Source of the DNA: Streptomyces sp. NBC_00448
GTDB taxonomy: Bacteria; Actinomycetota; Actinomycetes; Streptomycetales; Streptomycetaceae
DNA length: 64,000 nucleotides
Direction of reading: 5' to 3'
Assembly: GCF_036014115.1 (NCBI RefSeq)
Contig: NZ_CP107913.1
Location: 3,351,001-3,415,000 of the forward strand
This document shows positions 51,297 to 59,424 of the stretch, in pieces. The notes under the pieces were generated by a model. That model saw only the letters and a program-made list of their open reading frames with translations. It did not search any database and was not told the origin of the DNA. Position 1 is the stretch's first letter, and each line of letters starts with the position of its first letter. A program made the translations under genes and the position numbers.

Positions 51297-51860
51297 GTGA
51301 GCAACCAGCGGGTGGCAGGCGCCGCGCTCGGCGGGCTGCTGCTGACCCTGGTGACCGCGTGCAGCGGCAGTGCACCGAGCGCCATCAGCCTCGCGGACAA
51401 GCAACGGCGGCCGGTGGCGCGGGAGTACTGGAAGATCTACCAGGCCGTTCACGGCGCCACGGGCAACTACGACGACACCACCGGGCGCTTCAACTACTGC
51501 GCGGGCAGCAAGAGCAGGCTGCGCTACGAGGTCATCTACTACGCGTTCGGGCTCACCGCGAAGGAGCCGCACTCACAGATCAACGCCGCGCTCATGGCCC
51601 GGCTCAAGACGATCGGCTGGAACCTCTCCCCCTCCGACTCCCTCCACTACTCGGCGACACACGGTGACCTCACCGTGCAGACGTTCTGGCCGTCCAGCGA
51701 ACCGAAGAACGCCCAATGGGTGGTCACGCTCGTCGTCCATGGCGGCTGCATCGACTACGGGAAGAACACCGCCAGCGTCCTCAAAGTGGTGGACGAATAC
51801 CCCAAGAAGGACGCCGCCTCCTCCCCCGTCCCCACCGGGCTGGCCACGCGGACGCCCTGA
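51297..51860 (+). CDS. lipoprotein, tandem paralogue 2
   Basis: 187 residues. GTG at 51297 is chosen because GAGGGAG lies 6 nt upstream; GTG 51291 touches it and is unlikely. Lipobox VTACSG. Nearly every motif of the preceding lipoprotein recurs in order (RRPVAREYWKIYQAVHG, YCAGSKSRLRY, ARLKTIGWNLSP, CIDYGKNTASVLKVVDEYP), so the pair arose by local duplication. Third gene of the unit, 24 nt after the second. Confidence 0.8.
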   Translation: MSNQRVAGAALGGLLLTLVTACSGSAPSAISLADKQRRPVAREYWKIYQAVHGATGNYDDTTGRFNYCAGSKSRLRYEVIYYAFGLTAKEPHSQINAALMARLKTIGWNLSPSDSLHYSATHGDLTVQTFWPSSEPKNAQWVVTLVVHGGCIDYGKNTASVLKVVDEYPKKDAASSPVPTGLATRTP

Positions 51861-51890
51861 CGGGGAGGGGGAGTTGGGGGAGGTGAAGGG

Positions 51891-52889
51891 TCAGGTGGTG
51901 GTGAGGAGTTGGAGGGTGTCGATCACGCGGTTGGAGAAGCCCCACTCGTTGTCGTACCAGGCGACGACCTTGATGTGGCGGCCGTCGACGCGGGTGAGGG
52001 CGGAGTCGAAGATGGCGGAGGCGGGGTTGCCGGTGATGTCGGAGGAGACGAGGGCGTCCTCGGAGTACTCGAGGACGCCGGCGAGCGGGCCCTGCGCCGC
52101 GGTGCGGTAGGCCGCCAGGACGTCCTCGCGGGTGACATCGCGGGAGACGGTCGTGTTGAGCTCGACGATCGAGCCGACCGGGACCGGCACGCGGATCGAG
52201 TCGCCCGAGAGCTTGCCGTCGAGGTCGGGGAGGACCAGGCCGATCGCCTTGGCGGCGCCGGTGGTGGTGGGCACGATGTTGACGCCGGCGGCGCGGGCCC
52301 GGCGGGGGTCGCGGTGCGGGCCGTCCTGGAGGTTCTGCTCCTGCGTGTAGGCGTGCACCGTCGTCATGAAGCCGTGCTCGATACCGGCGAGGTCGTGCAG
52401 GACGGCGGCGAGCGGCGCGAGCGCGTTGGTGGTGCAGGAGGCGTTCGAGACGATGGTGTGCAGGGCCGGGTCGTACGCGTCGGTGTTGACCCCGAAGGCG
52501 AGGGTCACGTCGGCACCGTCGGACGGCGCGCTGACCAGGACCTTCCGGGCACCCGCGTCGAGGTGGGCGCGCGCGGCCTTCGCGGAGGTGAACCGGCCGG
52601 TCGACTCCAGCACGATGTCGACACCGAGGTCGGCCCACGGCAGCTGCGCCGGCTCGCGCTCGGCCAGCACCTTGATGCGGCGGCCGTCCACCACGAGGAC
52701 GTCGCCGTCGACGCTCACCGGGCGGCCGAGCCGGCCGGAGGTCGAGTCGAAGGCGATCAGGCGGGCGAGGGCGGCCGGCTCGGTGAGGTCGTTGACGGCC
52801 ACGACCTCCAGGTCGGTGTCCCGTTCGAGCAGCGCGCGCAGCACGTTGCGCCCGATGCGGCCGAATCCGTTGATGGCGATGCGGGTCAT
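51891..52889 (-). CDS. gap: glyceraldehyde-3-phosphate dehydrogenase
   Basis: 332 residues. Oxidises glyceraldehyde 3-phosphate with NAD and phosphate in glycolysis. NAD site INGFGRIGRNVLRAL, active-site cysteine in VSNASCTTNALAPL, histidine in VHAYTQEQNLQDGPHRD, and C-terminal WYDNEWGFSNRV are intact. The residue after NGFGRIGRNVLRALLERDTD region is typical for NAD preference. ATG at 52889 (MTRIAINGFG). A GlxA/AraC-type regulator gene lies upstream on the same strand; intergenic 52890-53111 has short CACCCGG repeats only. Confidence 0.96.
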   Translation of the reverse strand: MTRIAINGFGRIGRNVLRALLERDTDLEVVAVNDLTEPAALARLIAFDSTSGRLGRPVSVDGDVLVVDGRRIKVLAEREPAQLPWADLGVDIVLESTGRFTSAKAARAHLDAGARKVLVSAPSDGADVTLAFGVNTDAYDPALHTIVSNASCTTNALAPLAAVLHDLAGIEHGFMTTVHAYTQEQNLQDGPHRDPRRARAAGVNIVPTTTGAAKAIGLVLPDLDGKLSGDSIRVPVPVGSIVELNTTVSRDVTREDVLAAYRTAAQGPLAGVLEYSEDALVSSDITGNPASAIFDSALTRVDGRHIKVVAWYDNEWGFSNRVIDTLQLLTTT

Positions 52890-53111
52890 GAGTGTGTCCC
52901 CAGTTCCTGAAGTCTCTTCGCGTTCGCCACCCAGGTTCGCGCGCGGCGGCGTCGTACGGCGTAGGCCCGAGCGCCACGGTTCGCAAGGATCGCGCCACGC
53001 GCACTCCACAGGCGTCCCGCACCCGGTCACACCCGCGCCGCAGCAGGTCACGCCCGCGCCGCACCCGGCCACACCCGGCCATCAGGCGTCCCGCACCCGC
53101 CCCGGACCCCG

Positions 53112-54074
53112 CTACTCGCCGCGCGTGAACGTACGCCGGTACTCGCTCGGCGTCGTCCCCAGCGTGCGCTGGAAGTGCATCCGCAGGTTCGCCCCCGTGC
53201 CCAGTCCCACGTCCGCCGCGATCTGCTCGACGCTCCGCTCGGACCGTTCCAGCAGCTCGCGCGCCACGTCCACCCGGGCCCGCATCACCCACTGCATCGG
53301 CGTGTACCCGGTGTCCTCGATGAAGCGGCGCGAGAACGTACGGGGCGACACCGCCGCATGCCGGGCCAGCACGTCGAGGGTGAGCGGCTCGCCGAGCCGG
53401 CGCAGCGCCCACTCGCGGGTGGCGGCGAACCGCTCCCCCAGCGGCTCGGGCACGCTGCGCGGCACGTACTGCGCCTGGCCGCCGCTGCGGTACGGGGCCG
53501 CCACCAGGCGCCTGGCCGCGTGGTTCGACGCGGCCACCCCCAGCTCGCGGCGCAGCACGTGCAGGCACAGGTCGATCCCCGAGGCGGCGCCGGCCGACGT
53601 CAGCACGCTGCCCTCGTCCACGAACAGGACGTTCTCGTCGACCCGGACCCGCGGATGCTTCGCCGCGAGCGCGCGGGTGTAGTGCCAGTGCGTGGTGGCC
53701 CGCTTCCCGTCGAGCAGGCCGGTGGCGGCGAGCGCGAACGCGCCGGTCGAGATCGCGGCGAGCCGCGCGCCCCGCTCGTGGGCCGCGATCAGCGCATCGA
53801 CGACGGCCCGCGGCGGGTCCTCCCGGTCCGGGAAACGGTAGCCGGGGATGAAGACGATCTCGGCCCAGCCGAGCGCGTCCAGGCCGTCGGCCACGTGGTA
53901 CGACAGCCCGTCGCCCCCCGCGACCAGCCCGGGCGCGGCACCGCACACCCGTACCTCGTACGGCATGCTCGCGCGGGTCGAGAAGACCTGCGCGGGAATC
54001 CCGACGTCGAGCGGCTTGGCCCCTTCGAGCACGAGGACGGCGACGCGATGCAGGTGGGAGGCGGGCACGGGCAC
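53112..54074 (-). CDS. GlxA-family transcriptional regulator (DJ-1/PfpI plus AraC HTH)
   Basis: About 320 residues. N-terminal DJ-1/PfpI-like domain (about 5-180: RVAVLVLEGAKPLDVGIPAQ, AAISTGAFALAATGLLDGKR, THWHYTRALAAKHP) joined to a C-terminal AraC-type double HTH (about 215-320: LDVLARHAAVSPRTFSRRFI, VEQIAADVGLGTGANLRMHF, TTPSEYRRTF). In GlxA proteins the nucleophile-elbow cysteine is usually lost; here it is ISTGA, so ligand binding rather than catalysis. The start is uncertain: GTG at 54074 or 54068, neither with a clear ribosome site. May control the adjacent gap gene. Confidence 0.88.
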   Translation of the reverse strand: MPVPASHLHRVAVLVLEGAKPLDVGIPAQVFSTRASMPYEVRVCGAAPGLVAGGDGLSYHVADGLDALGWAEIVFIPGYRFPDREDPPRAVVDALIAAHERGARLAAISTGAFALAATGLLDGKRATTHWHYTRALAAKHPRVRVDENVLFVDEGSVLTSAGAASGIDLCLHVLRRELGVAASNHAARRLVAAPYRSGGQAQYVPRSVPEPLGERFAATREWALRRLGEPLTLDVLARHAAVSPRTFSRRFIEDTGYTPMQWVMRARVDVARELLERSERSVEQIAADVGLGTGANLRMHFQRTLGTTPSEYRRTFTRGE

Positions 54075-54399
54075 CAGGGTAAGCGGCGGCGCCGGGGCGA
54101 CGGCCGACCCGCGCGCGCCGCGCCGGACCGGGCCGAGCCGGCCGAGGCCGGGCAGAGTCGCGGCAGGCCGCCCCCGGCCGAACCCGGCCGAACCGCACGC
54201 GCCGCACCACCCGGAGCCACGCCGCGCCACACCACGCCGAGTCGGCCCCGCCAACCCCCGTACCGCACCGCCGACACGCACCCCAAACCGGCAGAACGGG
54301 CGTTATTCGTAGGGCGGCTGACGACTGTTCACACAGGCGTCATCATCCCGCCCGAAACGATCCGCGCGGAATCCGTTGCCCTGCACATCAATAAGGGCC
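54075..54399. other. intergenic region between GlxA regulator and NHL protein genes
   Basis: 325 nt. The left part is very GC-rich with CCGGCCGA repeats and looks non-coding. The right part carries PHO-box-like units (54316-54348) and, 4 nt before the ATG, AAGGG. Confidence 0.5.
54316..54348 (+). promoter_or_regulatory. candidate PHO box upstream of the NHL-phosphoesterase operon
   Basis: Three contiguous 11-nt units, GGCTGACGACT, GTTCACACAGG and CGTCATCATCC, with the middle one close to the PhoP unit GTTCACC and weak matches on both sides. About 55-85 nt upstream of the ATG. Confidence 0.4.
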
Positions 54400-57300
54400 A
54401 TGATCTCTCACTTCAAGGTCGGCTGGAGAACCGTGGCGGCAGTCGCCGCGGCGCTGACCGTCCTCGGCCTCGCAGGGGCCGACGCCGAAGGCAGTACCGC
54501 CACCGCGGCGACCACCGGCCAGCGGTACTCCGCCGGCTGCCCGGCCGCGGACGTGGTGACTCCCGCCCTGAACAGCAATCTGATCGCCAACCCCGGCGCC
54601 GAGGACTTCACCGCGGTCACCTCGCTCGGCGCACCGGCCGGGGACACGCAGGACGTCCCCGACTGCTGGGAGGCGTCCTCTCCGATGAACGCGCCGGGCG
54701 CGGTCCTGGAGTCGACCTCGTCGTCGGCTCCCGGCCAGACCGGCAGCCGCACCTTCTACGGCGGCTACGACTACGACTCCCCGCAGGTCTCGATCGTGGG
54801 CGTCACCACCACGGCCACCCAGATGATCGACGTCAGCCCGCTGGACGCGGGCGGCAAGTCGTTCACGCTGACCGGCGCGATCGGCGGCTACACCACCCAG
54901 AGCGACTACGCCACCGTCACCGCCGCGTTCCAGGACGCCGACGGCGCCACCCTCGGCTCCGCGGCCCTGGCCCCGGTCAACGCCGCCCAGCGCGGCAACA
55001 TCACCAGCCTGATTCCGGAAGCGGCGGCCGGCACGGTCCCGGCCGGCACGAAGAAGATCTTCGTCACCGTGGCGTCGACCGGCGTCAGCGCCGGCTACGG
55101 CATCGACGGCCGGGCCGACAACCTGAACCTGACGATCGCCCCGAGCGATTCGGGCCAGCACTACACCGCACCCTGCCCGGCCGCCGACCAGGTCACCCCG
55201 GCGCTCAACGCCAACCTGATCGCCAACCCCGGCGCCGAGGACCACACCCCGGTCACCTCGCTCGGCGCGCCGGCCGGCGACGACCAGACCGTCGCCGACT
55301 GCTGGACCAGCGCCTCCCCGCTCGACGCACCCGACGGCACGCAGGAGTCGGCGCCCTCGACCTCACCCGGCGTCACCGGTGACCGGGTCTTCTACGGCGG
55401 CTCGAACCCCGACGGCGTCTCGGCCGCGGGCATGGTCACCAGCGGCACCCAGCTCGTCGACGTCGGCTCGCTGCACGCGGACGGGCAGCCGTACAAGCTG
55501 ACCGGCCAGGTGGGCGGCAGCGCGTCGCAGGGCGACTTCGCACAGGTCATCGCCACGTTCGAGGGCACGGACGGCGCGACTCTCGGCACGGCGTCCATCG
55601 GCCCGGCCACCGCGGCCCAGCGCGACAACACCTCCGCGCTGCTCTCGGACGGCACCTACGGCACGATCCCGGCCGGCACCCAGAAGGTCCTGGTCACGAT
55701 CATCACGGCGGCCGTCGACGACGACCGCGACAGCGACGGCGCGGCCGACAACCTGAACCTGACCATCGGCCAGAAGTCGGTCGGCCAGACCTACACGGCG
55801 CCCTGCCCGGCTGCCGACCAGGTCACCCCGGCGCTCAACGCCAACCTGATCGCCAACCCCGGCGCCGAGGACTACACCGCGGCGACGGCGCTCGGCGCCC
55901 CGCTGGGCGACGACCAGACCGTCGCCGACTGCTGGACCAGCGCCTCCCCGCTCAACGCACCCGACGGCACGCAGGAGTCGCGGGCGTCGACGTACCCCGG
56001 CGTCACCGGCAGCCGGGTCTTCTACGGCGGCACGAACCCCAGCACCGTCTCGATCCCGGGCATCGCCACCACCGGCACGCAGACCATCGACGTCGGCTCG
56101 CTCGGCACGGGCAGCCAGCCGTTCAAGCTCGCCGGCGACCTCGGCGGCTACTCGACGCAGAGCGACTACGCGACCGTCACGGCCACGTTCGAGGACGCCA
56201 AGGGCGCCACCCTCGGCGCGGGCATCATCGGCCCGGTCACCGCGGCCCAGCGCAACAACGTCTCCAGCCTGGTCCACCAGGCGTGGTACGGCACGGTCCC
56301 GGCCGGCGCCGCGAAGATCCTCGTCACGGTGGCCACGGTCGGTGTCAGCAGCGGCGCCAACAGCGACGGCACGGCCGACAACCTGAGCCTGACCATCGGG
56401 TCGGGCGCGGTGCCGTCGGGTCCGGTCCTCCAGACGATGCCGTACGCGTCGGTCGGTGACATTCCGGGCACCCACGTGGACCCGGGCACCGGCGCCGTCG
56501 TCCCCAACGTCACGCCGGGCTCGCTGTACCGGCCCGCGGGCGTGTCCGTCGGCGGCAACTCCGCGCAGGGGACGCAGGCGAAGGCCGACGTCCGGGCGGA
56601 GCTGACCAGCGTCGGCGACGGCTCGGTGTACGTCTCGAACACCGGCGACAACGTGGTGGCCAAGCTGCGCAACGGCGACACCGCGATCATCGCCGGCTCC
56701 CTGGAGGACAACGGGGAGAAGGGCGACCGCGGCAAGGCCACCGACGCGACGCTGTACCAGCCGGCCGGCACCGCGGTGGACGCGAGCGGCGACGTCTTCA
56801 TCGCGGACAGCGGCGACAACGTGGTCCGCGAGATCACCCCGGACGGGCTGATCCGGCGGTTCGCCGGCACCGGGACCGCAGGCCGCAGGACCTCCTCCAG
56901 CGCGCTGTCGACCCAACTCGACGGCCCCGCGGCGGTGGCGGTCGACGCGGCGAGGAACGTGTACGTCTCCGACACCCACAACAACCGGGTGGTCGAGGTG
57001 TCCTCGAAGGGGAAGGTCGTCCGGGTGATCGGCACCGGCAGGGCCGGGTACGCCGGAGACGGCAAGGCGGCCACGCGGGCGCAGCTGAACCAGCCGAACG
57101 GGCTGGCGCTGGACGCGAAGGGCAACCTCTACATCGCGGACTCGGCCAACAACGTGATCCGCCGGGTGGACGCGAGGACCGGGACCGTCACCACGGTGGC
57201 CGGCAACCACGCCGCGGCCAAGGCGAGCGACGGGCTCGGCGGGTTCGCCGGCGACGGCGGCCCGGCCACCGCGGCACGGCTCAACGACCCGCAGGGCGTG

Positions 57301-57594
57301 ACCGTCGACGGCGCGGGCGACCTGTTCGTCGCCGACACCTTCAACAACGCGATCCGGCAGGTCACCCCGGACGGGACCATCACCACCGTGGTGAACTCCT
57401 CGGCCGCGCCGGGCGGGGAGAGCAGCGGCGCGGCGCCGGCCGCCTCGAAGCTCAACACCCCGATCGCGGTCGCGGTGGACCTGTCCACCCACCTGCTGTA
57501 CATCGCCGACACGCACAACAACGCCGTCGCCCAGGTGCTCGGTGTCGCCCAGTCCGGCGCCGCGGCCGGCCCGGTGGCCCCCGCGAAGTCCTGA
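54400..57594 (+). CDS. secreted protein with three tandem beta-sandwich modules and a C-terminal NHL beta-propeller
   Basis: 1064 residues. A Sec signal peptide (about 1-33, HFKVGWRTVAAVAAALTVLG) is followed by three homologous modules of about 210 residues starting at residues 40, 252 and 462. Each has PAAD.VTPALN.NLIANPGAE, DCW, FYGG, GATLG, AAQR.N and ends DG.ADNL.LTI, like a carbohydrate-binding jelly roll. Residues 690-1055 hold five or six NHL repeats (FIADSGDNVVREI, YVSDTHNNRVVEV, YIADSANNVIRRV, FVADTFNNAIRQV, YIADTHNNAVAQV), a six-bladed propeller. No wall anchor. It begins the unit with the phosphoesterase 31 nt downstream. Wall or glycan binding is inferred, not shown. Confidence 0.8.
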   Translation: MISHFKVGWRTVAAVAAALTVLGLAGADAEGSTATAATTGQRYSAGCPAADVVTPALNSNLIANPGAEDFTAVTSLGAPAGDTQDVPDCWEASSPMNAPGAVLESTSSSAPGQTGSRTFYGGYDYDSPQVSIVGVTTTATQMIDVSPLDAGGKSFTLTGAIGGYTTQSDYATVTAAFQDADGATLGSAALAPVNAAQRGNITSLIPEAAAGTVPAGTKKIFVTVASTGVSAGYGIDGRADNLNLTIAPSDSGQHYTAPCPAADQVTPALNANLIANPGAEDHTPVTSLGAPAGDDQTVADCWTSASPLDAPDGTQESAPSTSPGVTGDRVFYGGSNPDGVSAAGMVTSGTQLVDVGSLHADGQPYKLTGQVGGSASQGDFAQVIATFEGTDGATLGTASIGPATAAQRDNTSALLSDGTYGTIPAGTQKVLVTIITAAVDDDRDSDGAADNLNLTIGQKSVGQTYTAPCPAADQVTPALNANLIANPGAEDYTAATALGAPLGDDQTVADCWTSASPLNAPDGTQESRASTYPGVTGSRVFYGGTNPSTVSIPGIATTGTQTIDVGSLGTGSQPFKLAGDLGGYSTQSDYATVTATFEDAKGATLGAGIIGPVTAAQRNNVSSLVHQAWYGTVPAGAAKILVTVATVGVSSGANSDGTADNLSLTIGSGAVPSGPVLQTMPYASVGDIPGTHVDPGTGAVVPNVTPGSLYRPAGVSVGGNSAQGTQAKADVRAELTSVGDGSVYVSNTGDNVVAKLRNGDTAIIAGSLEDNGEKGDRGKATDATLYQPAGTAVDASGDVFIADSGDNVVREITPDGLIRRFAGTGTAGRRTSSSALSTQLDGPAAVAVDAARNVYVSDTHNNRVVEVSSKGKVVRVIGTGRAGYAGDGKAATRAQLNQPNGLALDAKGNLYIADSANNVIRRVDARTGTVTTVAGNHAAAKASDGLGGFAGDGGPATAARLNDPQGVTVDGAGDLFVADTFNNAIRQVTPDGTITTVVNSSAAPGGESSGAAPAASKLNTPIAVAVDLSTHLLYIADTHNNAVAQVLGVAQSGAAAGPVAPAKS
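54517..56402. repeat. three in-gene direct repeats of about 630 bp
   Basis: Units 54517-55152, 55153-55782 and 55783-56402. Units 2 and 3 are nearly identical over long stretches (for example 55279-55350 and 55909-55980 differ by one base), so they were duplicated or converted recently. Confidence 0.85.
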
Positions 57595-57625
57595 CCCGGC
57601 CCTCACGAGACGAAGAAGAGAGACG

Positions 57626-59314
57626 ATGAGCAACACCGCTTCCGAACAAGCGGGTTCGGCCCGCTCGGGTGCCGCCCGCACGGGTTCGGCCCACTCCGGT
57701 TCCGCCCGCACGGGTTCGGCCCACTCCGGTTCCGCCCATTCCGGTTCCGCCCGCTCGGGCATGTCCCGCCGCCGGTTCATCACCAGTGCGGCGACGCTGG
57801 CCGGCGCCGCCGGTGCGGCCGGCGTGCTTCCGGAGAGCCTGGCGAAGGCCGCGGCCGCGAGCCCGGCCAAGGGCAGCCTGTCCCAGGTCAAGCACGTCGT
57901 GTACGTGATGATGGAGAACCGGTCGTTCGACCACTACTTCGGCACCTTCCCCGGCGCCCGCGGGTTCAGCGACCCGACGGCCATCAGGCTGCCGAACGGC
58001 GACCCGGTCTTCAAGCAGCCCGACCCGGCCAACCCCGACGGCTACCTCGAACCGTTCCACATGTCCACCATCAGCACCGGCGCGGCCGCGATACCGTCGC
58101 TGTCGCACGACTGGCGCGACCAGCACGCCTCGTGGAACCACGGCGCGATGGACGGCTGGATGACCACCCACCTCGCCTCGGACGGCGAGGTCAACGGCTC
58201 CTACACCATGGGGTACTTCACCCGCGAGGACATCCCGTTCCACTGGGCGCTCGCCGAGTCGTTCACCCTGCTCGACAACTACCACTGCTCGATCCTGGGC
58301 CCGACGGACCCGAACCGGCTGGTGTGGATGTCCGGCACCAACGACCCGCAGGGCAAGTTCGGCGGACCGGTGCTGGAGACCGTGACGCCGAACCCGATGA
58401 CGCACCCGTCGGCGGCGGAGATCCTGTACGACGCGGGGTACAGCGTCAAGACGTACTTCTCCGGCGCGACCAGCGGGTTCAACGTGTTCTCGTGGTTCGC
58501 CAACTTCCAGAACCGGACCACCCTGCCGGCCGCCCTGTACAACTCCGTCATGAGCGGCGGCACGCTGTACGGCGACGGCACGCCCGGCCGGGTCGGCGAC
58601 CCCACCAGCCCGACCGCGGCGGCGGACCCGAACCTCGGGTTCGAGGAGGACTGCGCCAACGGCGTTCTCGCGGACGTGTCCTGGCTGTACATGCCGAGCG
58701 CGGCCGACGAGCACCCGCCGAACCTCCCCGCGGCCGGCGCGCAGTACCTCGCGTCGAAGCTGGAGGCGCTCGCGGCCAACGAGGACCTGTGGAACTCGAC
58801 CGTGTTCGTGCTCAACTACGACGAGAACGACGGGTTCTTCGACCACGTGCCGCCGCCCGTCCCCCAACCGCACAAGTACCCCGAAGAGTTCGTGACCGTG
58901 GCCTCGCCGAAGGGCACCCCGGGCGGCGGGCTGCCGGTCGGCGCCGGCTTCCGGGTGCCGTGCATCATCGTGTCCCCCTGGACCGTGGGCGGCCGGATCT
59001 TCTCCGAGGTCTCCGACCACACCTCCGGGCTCCAGTTCATCGAAACCCTCACCGCGGCCGGCGGCCTGTCCGGCAACGGGCCGGTCACGTTCACCCCGAT
59101 CAGCAAGTGGCGCCGCCGCACCTTCGGCGACTTCACCGGGGCGCTGCGCCTGCACGACCGCAAACCGGCCCCGAGCAACCCGCAGTTCGAGCCCGGCACC
59201 ACGGCGGCCAACCTCGCCGCCCAGACCACGGCCGCGGCCCAGCCGATGCCGCCCCGCCCGGGAGCGACCCAGACCATGCCGAAGCAATCCCACGGCCCCG
59301 GCACCAAGGACTGA
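57626..59314 (+). CDS. Tat-exported phosphoesterase / phospholipase C family (copy 2)
   Basis: 562 residues. The twin-arginine motif SRRRFITSAATLAGAAGAAG starts at residue 47, unusually far in, because residues 10-44 are seven 5-residue units (GSAHS/GSART). The enzyme domain has the same landmarks as copy 1: VKHVVYVMMENRSFDHYFGT, GPTDPNRLVWMSGT, VFVLNYDENDGFFDHVPPP, CIIVSPWTVGGRIF. It is longer than copy 1 by an insertion around residues 290-345. ATG at 57626 follows AAGAGAG; an ATG at 57761 just before SRRR is an alternative without a ribosome site. A strong terminator follows. Confidence 0.88.
   Translation: MSNTASEQAGSARSGAARTGSAHSGSARTGSAHSGSAHSGSARSGMSRRRFITSAATLAGAAGAAGVLPESLAKAAAASPAKGSLSQVKHVVYVMMENRSFDHYFGTFPGARGFSDPTAIRLPNGDPVFKQPDPANPDGYLEPFHMSTISTGAAAIPSLSHDWRDQHASWNHGAMDGWMTTHLASDGEVNGSYTMGYFTREDIPFHWALAESFTLLDNYHCSILGPTDPNRLVWMSGTNDPQGKFGGPVLETVTPNPMTHPSAAEILYDAGYSVKTYFSGATSGFNVFSWFANFQNRTTLPAALYNSVMSGGTLYGDGTPGRVGDPTSPTAAADPNLGFEEDCANGVLADVSWLYMPSAADEHPPNLPAAGAQYLASKLEALAANEDLWNSTVFVLNYDENDGFFDHVPPPVPQPHKYPEEFVTVASPKGTPGGGLPVGAGFRVPCIIVSPWTVGGRIFSEVSDHTSGLQFIETLTAAGGLSGNGPVTFTPISKWRRRTFGDFTGALRLHDRKPAPSNPQFEPGTTAANLAAQTTAAAQPMPPRPGATQTMPKQSHGPGTKD
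57653..57757. repeat. seven 15-bp tandem repeats in the signal region of phosphoesterase copy 2
   Basis: 105 bp of GGTTCGGCCCACTCC / GGTTCCGCCCGCACG-type units encode GSARS, GAART, GSAHS, GSART, GSAHS, GSAHS, GSARS. Copy-number change keeps the frame. Confidence 0.85.
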
Positions 59315-59350
59315 CCCTCTCCGCAACCCCACTCCCCCGCCCCCAACCCC

Positions 59351-59382
59351 CGCAGGCCGTCCGCCCCACCGGACGGCCTGCG
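59351..59382. terminator. bidirectional terminator
   Basis: A perfect 13-bp stem (59351-59363 with 59370-59382) and 6-nt loop between the plus-strand phosphoesterase and the minus-strand PadR-methyltransferase gene. Confidence 0.85.
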
Positions 59383-59424
59383 CCGTTCTCTCCCGGAATA
59401 CCTGGCGAGGCGGCTTCGGACGGG

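Noticed and set aside
57653-57757. CRISPR-like array
   Set aside because: Units are 15 bp without spacers and are in frame with a protein; it is a coding tandem repeat.
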